The notes under the pieces are model-generated. The model was not told the origin of the DNA. It did no database searches and saw nothing but the letters and a program-made list of their open reading frames with translations. 64,000 nucleotides of DNA, from NCBI RefSeq assembly GCF_003428885.1, contig NZ_QQRU01000001.1, positions 98,289 through 162,288 of the forward strand, read 5' to 3'. Below, one piece after another: positions 59,251-64,000 of this stretch. The stretch's first letter is position 1. Every line of letters begins with the position of its first letter. Made by a program: the position numbers and the translations under genes. This stretch comes from Streptococcus sp. LQJ-218 (GTDB taxonomy: Bacteria > Bacillota > Bacilli > Lactobacillales > Streptococcaceae).

Positions 59251-60240
59251 ATGAAATACATTATCAATCATTCAAACGAAACTGCCTTTAATATTGCTTT
59301 AGAGGAATATGCTTTTAAACATCTCCTTGATGAGGATCAAATTTTTATTCTTTGGATCAACAAACCATCAATCATTGTGGGACGTCACCAAAACACTATC
59401 GAAGAAATTAACCGTGATTATGTTCGTGAAAACGGCATTGAGGTAGTTCGTCGTATCAGTGGTGGTGGAGCTGTTTACCATGATTTGAACAACCTTAACT
59501 ATACGATCATTTCTAAAGAAGATGAAAACAAGGCCTTTGACTTCAAGAGTTTCTCTACTCCTGTTATCAATACTTTGGCTGAACTTGGTGTTAAAGCTGT
59601 ATTTACAGGTCGTAACGACTTAGAAATCGACGGTAAGAAATTCTGTGGGAATGCCCAAGCCTATATCAACGGACGTATCATGCACCATGGTTGCCTTCTC
59701 TTTGACGTGGATTTGTCAGTCCTAGCTAACGCGCTTAAAGTATCTAAGGACAAATTTGAGTCTAAAGGTGTTAAATCAGTTCGTGCTCGTGTAACCAACA
59801 TCATCGATGAATTACCAGAAAAGATTACTGTTGAACAATTCCGTGATCTACTCTTGGAATATATGAAAAAAGAATACCCTGAGATGACAGAGTATGTCTT
59901 CTCAGATGAAGAATTGGCTGAAATCAATCGTATCAAAGATACTAAGTTTGGAACTTGGGACTGGAACTATGGTAAATCACCTGAATATAACGTTCGCCGT
60001 GGTACTAAATTCCCAAGCGGTAAGGTTGAAATCTTTGCGAATGTTATTGAATCAAAAATTCAAGACATTAAGATTTATGGTGACTTCTTCGGTATCGAAG
60101 ACGTTGCAGCGGTAGAAGATGTTCTTCGTGGCGTTAAATACGAACGCGAAGATGTTCTTAAAGCCCTTCAAAGCATTAACCTAGGCCGTTACTTCGCAGG
60201 GATCACTGCAGAAGAAATTGCTGAAGCAGTAGTGGGATAA
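59251..60240 (+). CDS. lplA: Lipoate-protein ligase A
   Basis: 329 residues. Activates free lipoate with ATP and attaches it to lipoyl domains such as that on the neighbouring E3. Conserved RRISGGGAVYHDLNNLNYT (about residues 70-88) and the lysine in GRNDLEIDGKKFCGNAQ (about 119-135) are present, followed by the C-terminal accessory domain. Its place after the E3 gene fits its role. Confidence 0.93.
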   Translation: MKYIINHSNETAFNIALEEYAFKHLLDEDQIFILWINKPSIIVGRHQNTIEEINRDYVRENGIEVVRRISGGGAVYHDLNNLNYTIISKEDENKAFDFKSFSTPVINTLAELGVKAVFTGRNDLEIDGKKFCGNAQAYINGRIMHHGCLLFDVDLSVLANALKVSKDKFESKGVKSVRARVTNIIDELPEKITVEQFRDLLLEYMKKEYPEMTEYVFSDEELAEINRIKDTKFGTWDWNYGKSPEYNVRRGTKFPSGKVEIFANVIESKIQDIKIYGDFFGIEDVAAVEDVLRGVKYEREDVLKALQSINLGRYFAGITAEEIAEAVVG

Positions 60241-60248
60241 ATCAAAAA

Positions 60249-60276
60249 GAAGTTGGGAATTCCCAACTTCTTTATT
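60249..60276 (+). terminator. Terminator of the dehydrogenase-lplA operon
   Basis: A perfect 22-nt inverted repeat at 60249-60270 (GAAGTTGGGAA and its complement) followed by TTTATTTT. Confidence 0.85.
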
Positions 60277-60314
60277 TTGCAATATTATTTACATAAATTA
60301 TATTATGTTAAAAA

Positions 60315-61385
60315 TTATAAGCTATCCAAAGCATTTTTTTGTTCGTCATTGACAATATGGGTATAGAGGTCAGTGACTTGTGTGCTGGCATGTCCTAGTT
60401 GATGGCTTACCAAAACCTGCGATTTAGTAGCATCATAGAGCCTGGTTGCTAGCGTATGCCGTAGTTTGTGGGGAGTTACCCGAACTTTGAAGTCTTCCGA
60501 ATACTTAGCTACCATCTTTTCAACACTAGAAGCATCGATACGGTTTGGAACCCCTCGATACAATGTTAGAAAGAGAGCTGTATCTTTTTTTTCTGTCTTA
60601 TACCGTGTATCGCGAATGGCGAGATATTGCTCTAAATAAGGCTTAGCAAAAGCAGCAACATTGACTGAGTCACGCTTTCCACCCTTACGAGTAACATCAA
60701 TCACCATCATTTTGTGGTTGAGATCTCGAAGGTCAAGGTTAACTGCTTCAGAGAGACGGACACCAGAAGCAAGAAGAAGGGCAATGATGGCCAAATCGCG
60801 CTCTTTATTCTTATTAAAAGAAGATAAAGCGCGATTAGAGAGAGTTTTGGGGTATTCCTGGTCGATATAGTTAAGGAAACCTTCTGTTTCATCGCCTAAA
60901 AAGAGTTTTTGCTTAATGTTTTCAGCTCTAGCAGCCAGTGTTTCTTTCTTTTTCTTAGTAGCAACCTTCTTCATAACATTGCGATAAAAATAAGGTTCTC
61001 CTTGTTCGTTTTCAACTTCCTCAGTCAAATACTTATAAAGACTAGAAAGCGCTGATAAAGTACGGTTAATGGTTGTTTGAGAAATACCATTTTTAGTTGT
61101 ATTAGCATTAAGCAAAGGACGTTCACGTAAGTAAAGAATAAAAGATTCCATGTCTTTCTTTGTCATGTGCTCCAGAACGTCTAAAGGAATATTTGCCATG
61201 GTATCAGCATTCGATATACCAGATTCTAAGATCCAAGTAAAAAATCGATCGTATTCCTTTAAGTATTCGTACAAGGTCGTAAAACTGTATGGTACAGCCA
61301 GTTTCGATTGATAGTATTCAAGAACATACCAGGGCATGATTTGTTTTAGTTTGTCAATTCGTTCCAATAAAATCTCGCGTTTCAT
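60315..61385 (-). CDS. xerS: Tyrosine recombinase XerS
   Basis: 356 residues from the ATG at 61385, with GGAGAAAAAC upstream; the TTG four codons earlier overlaps that ribosome site. The single Xer recombinase of streptococci, which resolves chromosome dimers at dif-SL. An N-terminal SAM-like DNA-binding domain, then the catalytic residues: Arg in [29 protein letters not shown] and the nucleophilic Tyr in TDLYTHI. The target site lies 52 nt upstream. Confidence 0.95.
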   Translation of the reverse strand: MKREILLERIDKLKQIMPWYVLEYYQSKLAVPYSFTTLYEYLKEYDRFFTWILESGISNADTMANIPLDVLEHMTKKDMESFILYLRERPLLNANTTKNGISQTTINRTLSALSSLYKYLTEEVENEQGEPYFYRNVMKKVATKKKKETLAARAENIKQKLFLGDETEGFLNYIDQEYPKTLSNRALSSFNKNKERDLAIIALLLASGVRLSEAVNLDLRDLNHKMMVIDVTRKGGKRDSVNVAAFAKPYLEQYLAIRDTRYKTEKKDTALFLTLYRGVPNRIDASSVEKMVAKYSEDFKVRVTPHKLRHTLATRLYDATKSQVLVSHQLGHASTQVTDLYTHIVNDEQKNALDSL

Positions 61386-61413
61386 GTTTTTCTCCAAATC
61401 TTTCTATACTAGT

Positions 61414-61442
61414 AGTATAGCATAGCTAGATATATTTTTCAA
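61414..61442 (-). promoter_or_regulatory. Promoter of xerS, overlapping dif-SL
   Basis: On the minus strand TTGAAA (61437-61442), a 17-nt spacer and TATACT (61414-61419). The -35 is the last six bases of the dif site. A 17-nt palindrome CTATACTA-G-TAGTATAG (61404-61420) covers the -10. Confidence 0.62.
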
Positions 61443-61467
61443 GAAAATTATAGTTTTTCGGAAAGAT
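61437..61467 (-). other. dif-SL chromosome dimer resolution site
   Basis: The 31 nt at 61437-61467, read on the minus strand, begin ATCTTTCCGAAAAACT and end TTTTCTTGAAA. This is the streptococcal/lactococcal dif-SL sequence as I recall it, in its usual place beside xerS. It marks the replication terminus. Confidence 0.9.
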
Positions 61468-61570
61468 GTTATTGGGTATATATAGGAATGTTCAAATAAG
61501 CTATACAATTCTAAAAATAACCAAATTCCATTTCTTAAGACGTTCTTTTAAACTATAGAGTAATAGAAGA
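61468..61570. other. Short spacer beyond dif-SL
   Basis: No gene or clear signal seen between dif-SL and the methyltransferase debris. Confidence 0.4.
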
Positions 61571-61922
61571 TTATTTTTTTATGATGAGATTATCTGTCTC
61601 TTGAATTTCTGATGTTTCAAAGAAACTGTCTTGACTACATTTTTTTGCATTTTTTAAGATCCTTTTGTCCAGAAGAACATCAATTTCTTCTCTAGCAACT
61701 ATCTCATTTAAAAATGATTATTTAACATCCCTTAGATGCATCATCTTTAGTCATTCCAGCTTTTAATATACTATCTTTGTATGGGAAATTAATTACAACA
61801 TCTCTTACTTCATCTAAATAACGATTGTTTGTTGTAAGTCCTATTTGGTTAATATAACGTGTGTAAGAGTTTGACCAATGTTCATCAACTTTAAGCAGAT
61901 GAATTAAGAAAAATAACTTCAT
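61571..61922 (-). pseudogene. Fragment of a DNA methyltransferase gene, probably type III Mod
   Basis: Minus strand. A first piece (61722-61922) includes EHWSNSYTRYINQIGLTTNN and then DVVINFPYKDSILKAGMTKDD, wording typical of the N-terminal part of type III modification methylases. It stops, and the matching continuation (NEIVAREEIDVLLDKRILKNA) follows in another frame down to 61571. No catalytic DPPY or target domain is left. Family naming rests on memory of such proteins. Confidence 0.55.
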
Positions 61923-61929
61923 AAAAAGA

Positions 61930-61960
61930 TAAAAAAAGAAAGGACGACGCTAGTCCTTTC
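61930..61960 (-). terminator. Terminator beyond the copper ATPase gene
   Basis: GAAAGGAC/GTCCTTTC stem (61938-61945 with 61953-61960); on the minus strand a run of seven T follows. It is the first terminator downstream of the P-type ATPase. Confidence 0.7.
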
Positions 61961-62069
61961 TCGATATCAGCATTCTATCTCACTAAGGTTGATTAAAAAG
62001 AGCCTTTCTTTTTGAATTCAATTATTTTTTACATATTAAATAAATTATACAGAGATAATTTTAACAAAA

Positions 62070-62213
62070 CTACGTTAACAAGTAGCTACCATTAGCAAAT
62101 GTAGCTAAATCCAACGCTGTAGTCGAATTTGCAAATCCTATGATATTAGCGTTTAAATCAGCTTTATGAAAATCAGAATCTTTACAAATTGTAGCGATGT
62201 TACTCCTAATCTG
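62070..62213 (-). pseudogene. Unrecognised coding remnant after the ATPase gene
   Basis: A 47-codon open stretch on the minus strand, without any start codon, reads SNIATICKDSDFHKADLNAN and ends ANGSYLLT. The composition looks like real protein, perhaps the end of a lost gene. It begins right after the ATPase stop. No family is assigned. Confidence 0.25.
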
Positions 62214-62220
62214 TTAACCG

Positions 62221-64000
62221 TTATTTTTTTGGATCTAAACGTAATAACATAGCATTAATGGCGACGATGACTGTTGACACGGACATTAGGATTGCTCCTA
62301 ATGCAGGGCTTAATGTGATACCAATAGGAGCCAAAATTCCTGCAGCTAGAGGGATAGCTATAAAGTTATAACCAGCTCCCCAAAATAGGTTTTGTTTCAT
62401 TTTACGAGTTGTTTTGTGTGCTAAATCAATGAATGATCCAATATCTCCTGGATCGGATTGAGTCAATATGACATCAGCTGAATCCAATGCAACTTGAGTT
62501 CCAGCACCTATAGCTATACCAACATCTGCTAAGGCAAGAGAAGGAGCATCATTTACACCATCACCTACCATGATAACTTTCTTTCCTTCATCTTTAAGTG
62601 TTTTAACTAACTCATATTTGTCTTGTGGAGATTGATTTGATCTATATTCAATCCCTAAATCTGCTGCCACGCCTTGAGCCGCTTTTTCATTATCACCTGT
62701 TGCCATAATTGGTCGAATATTGTTCTTTTTAAGAGCTTTAATTAACTCTTTACTTGTTGGTTTTAATTCGTCCCCTAAAGCTACAGCACCAATGGCATCA
62801 TCGTTTTCTACTAAGACACTAAGAGTTGCTCCTTTTGGAGTATCCATATCAAGATTACGTCCATAGGCTTTTTGACTGATTAATTGGTAACGGTGCCCAC
62901 CTGCTTTACCCTCTACTCCAGAACCGGAAATCACATCAATCGAATCAAAAGATGCTGGACGTATATTTTGCTGCTCGGCGAAACTTATAATTGATTGAGC
63001 AATTGGGTGGCTAGATCCTCCTTCAATACCTGCCAATAAGGCAATGATTTCCTCTTTTGTATATTTGTCATTAAGAAGTTTTACATCTAATACTTTAAAT
63101 TCACCAGTTGTTAAAGTACCCGTTTTATCTAAAATCATCACATCTGCATCTTGAGCTATTTCTAAGGCTTGGCGGTCTTTTACTAGTAAGCCACGGCTAG
63201 CTCCTAAGCTTGTGCTACGGGCGGTTACCAATGGAATAGCCAGACCCAATGCGTGCGGACAAGCAATAACTAATGTAGTAATAGTAAATATAACTGCCGT
63301 TGGTACATCTTCTATAGCCATCCACACTACAAAAGCAATTAGCGCGACAATAACAGCAATATAGAAGAGCCACCCTGCAACCTTTTGCGCAATATTTTCT
63401 GCTCTGGAAGGCTGACTTTGAGCTTGGCTGATTAAATTCTGAACTTGAGAGATGAAGGATTGATCACCTGTCTCATTCACTTTAATATAAAGAACCCCTT
63501 CTCCATTTGTTGAGCCCCCGATTACTTCATCGCCAGGGCCTTTTTTTACTGCTTTTGACTCCCCAGTTAGAAGAGCTTCATTTAAACGTGATTCGCCACG
63601 CTCGATAATCCCGTCTGCTGGCACATTTTCTCCGGCTTGAACACGAATTAAATCACCTACCTTTAAGTCAGCAACTGGTCGTGTTTCAATTGAATCGTCT
63701 TCTAATACAACGTGAGCATCTTTCGGCACTAATTTAGCCAATTCTGCTTGTGCGTCTCCTGCTTCTCCAATAGCTTTCATCTCAATCCAGTGACCTAATA
63801 GCATGATTAATAGTAATGAAGCAAATTCAAAGAAAAAGTCCATCACGTGTTCACCCGTTACGTAGGTAATGATCACAGCATAAATACTATATAAATATGA
63901 AACACTTATACCTAAAGAAACGAGTGCCATCATTCCAGGTTTTTTTTGTTTAAATTCGTCAACTGCACCTTGATAGAATGGACGTCCACCATAAATAATT
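62221..64000 (-). CDS. copB: CopB-type copper/silver-translocating P-type ATPase (5' end outside window)
   Basis: The frame is open past the right edge; 593 codons are visible. It has the A-domain LTGESKAV, the membrane metal motif CPH (IACPHALGLAIPLV), the phosphorylation site DKTGT, HP in SHPIAQ, and GDGVNDAPSLA. The CPH motif places it in the P1B-3 group, which exports Cu or Ag, rather than the CPC group. The N-terminal metal-binding part lies outside. Other copper genes, if any, would be upstream on the minus strand, beyond 64000. Confidence 0.9.
   Translation of the reverse strand, partial: IIYGGRPFYQGAVDEFKQKKPGMMALVSLGISVSYLYSIYAVIITYVTGEHVMDFFFEFASLLLIMLLGHWIEMKAIGEAGDAQAELAKLVPKDAHVVLEDDSIETRPVADLKVGDLIRVQAGENVPADGIIERGESRLNEALLTGESKAVKKGPGDEVIGGSTNGEGVLYIKVNETGDQSFISQVQNLISQAQSQPSRAENIAQKVAGWLFYIAVIVALIAFVVWMAIEDVPTAVIFTITTLVIACPHALGLAIPLVTARSTSLGASRGLLVKDRQALEIAQDADVMILDKTGTLTTGEFKVLDVKLLNDKYTKEEIIALLAGIEGGSSHPIAQSIISFAEQQNIRPASFDSIDVISGSGVEGKAGGHRYQLISQKAYGRNLDMDTPKGATLSVLVENDDAIGAVALGDELKPTSKELIKALKKNNIRPIMATGDNEKAAQGVAADLGIEYRSNQSPQDKYELVKTLKDEGKKVIMVGDGVNDAPSLALADVGIAIGAGTQVALDSADVILTQSDPGDIGSFIDLAHKTTRKMKQNLFWGAGYNFIAIPLAAGILAPIGITLSPALGAILMSVSTVIVAINAMLLRLDPKK

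Overview
The window is low-GC Gram-positive chromosome and reads as a mitis-group streptococcus (Streptococcus mitis / oralis / pseudopneumoniae / pneumoniae). Reasons: protein sequences very close to pneumococcal ones throughout; a BOX intergenic repeat at about 24.07 kb; extended -10 promoters (TGnTATAAT); the XerS/dif-SL dimer-resolution pair of streptococci; and a pyruvate (acetoin) dehydrogenase locus with the lipoyl domain on E3 rather than E2. The dif-SL site at 61437-61467 places the right end of the window at the replication terminus. No rRNA, tRNA, CRISPR array, intact insertion sequence or prophage was seen.

Layout. 0-8 kb: the end of dnaE, pfkA and pyk, then ldh (minus), gyrA and srtA; a gene remnant lies between pyk and ldh. 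8-21.5 kb: a formate/nitrite channel, O-acetylhomoserine sulfhydrylase behind a MET-box-like site, a DUF2130 protein, truB, udk, the tightly packed xseA-xseB-ispA-tlyA-argR-recN-phosphoesterase cluster, and lepA. 21.6-29.2 kb: a galactose module with a three-gene Gat-family PTS, lacX, lacABCD and divergent lacR. Sugar enters as the 6-phosphate and goes through tagatose-6-phosphate and tagatose-1,6-bisphosphate to triose phosphates. 29.3-35.9 kb: class Ib ribonucleotide reductase (nrdHEF, minus) with NrdR-like boxes, then ptsHI and a YkgJ-family protein.

36-48.5 kb is the accessory part: an LPxTG surface protein with a MucBP-like domain and Pro-rich repeats; a 5'-truncated membrane gene; a complete dihydroxyacetone kinase system (dhaSQ divergent from dhaKLM) with a clear operator and a perfect cre; a lactococcin-972-type bacteriocin cluster with three tiny upstream ORFs and a likely frameshift at the head of its membrane protein; and a stand-alone nuclease-helicase-HTH protein with a palindrome over its -10 box, the best candidate here for an undescribed defence gene.

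48.7-60.2 kb: HAD phosphatase, ung-mutX-pyrC, a small conserved protein, a MATE exporter, then the dehydrogenase operon E1alpha-E1beta-E2-E3 plus lplA. The E3 gene appears broken by an out-of-frame deletion of about 85 nt. Two intergenic stretches in this operon hold structured repeats whose stems change sequence but stay complementary. 60.3-64 kb: xerS (minus) with dif-SL at its promoter, the debris of a DNA methyltransferase (probably type III Mod), and the 3' part of a CPH-type copper/silver P-type ATPase running off the window.
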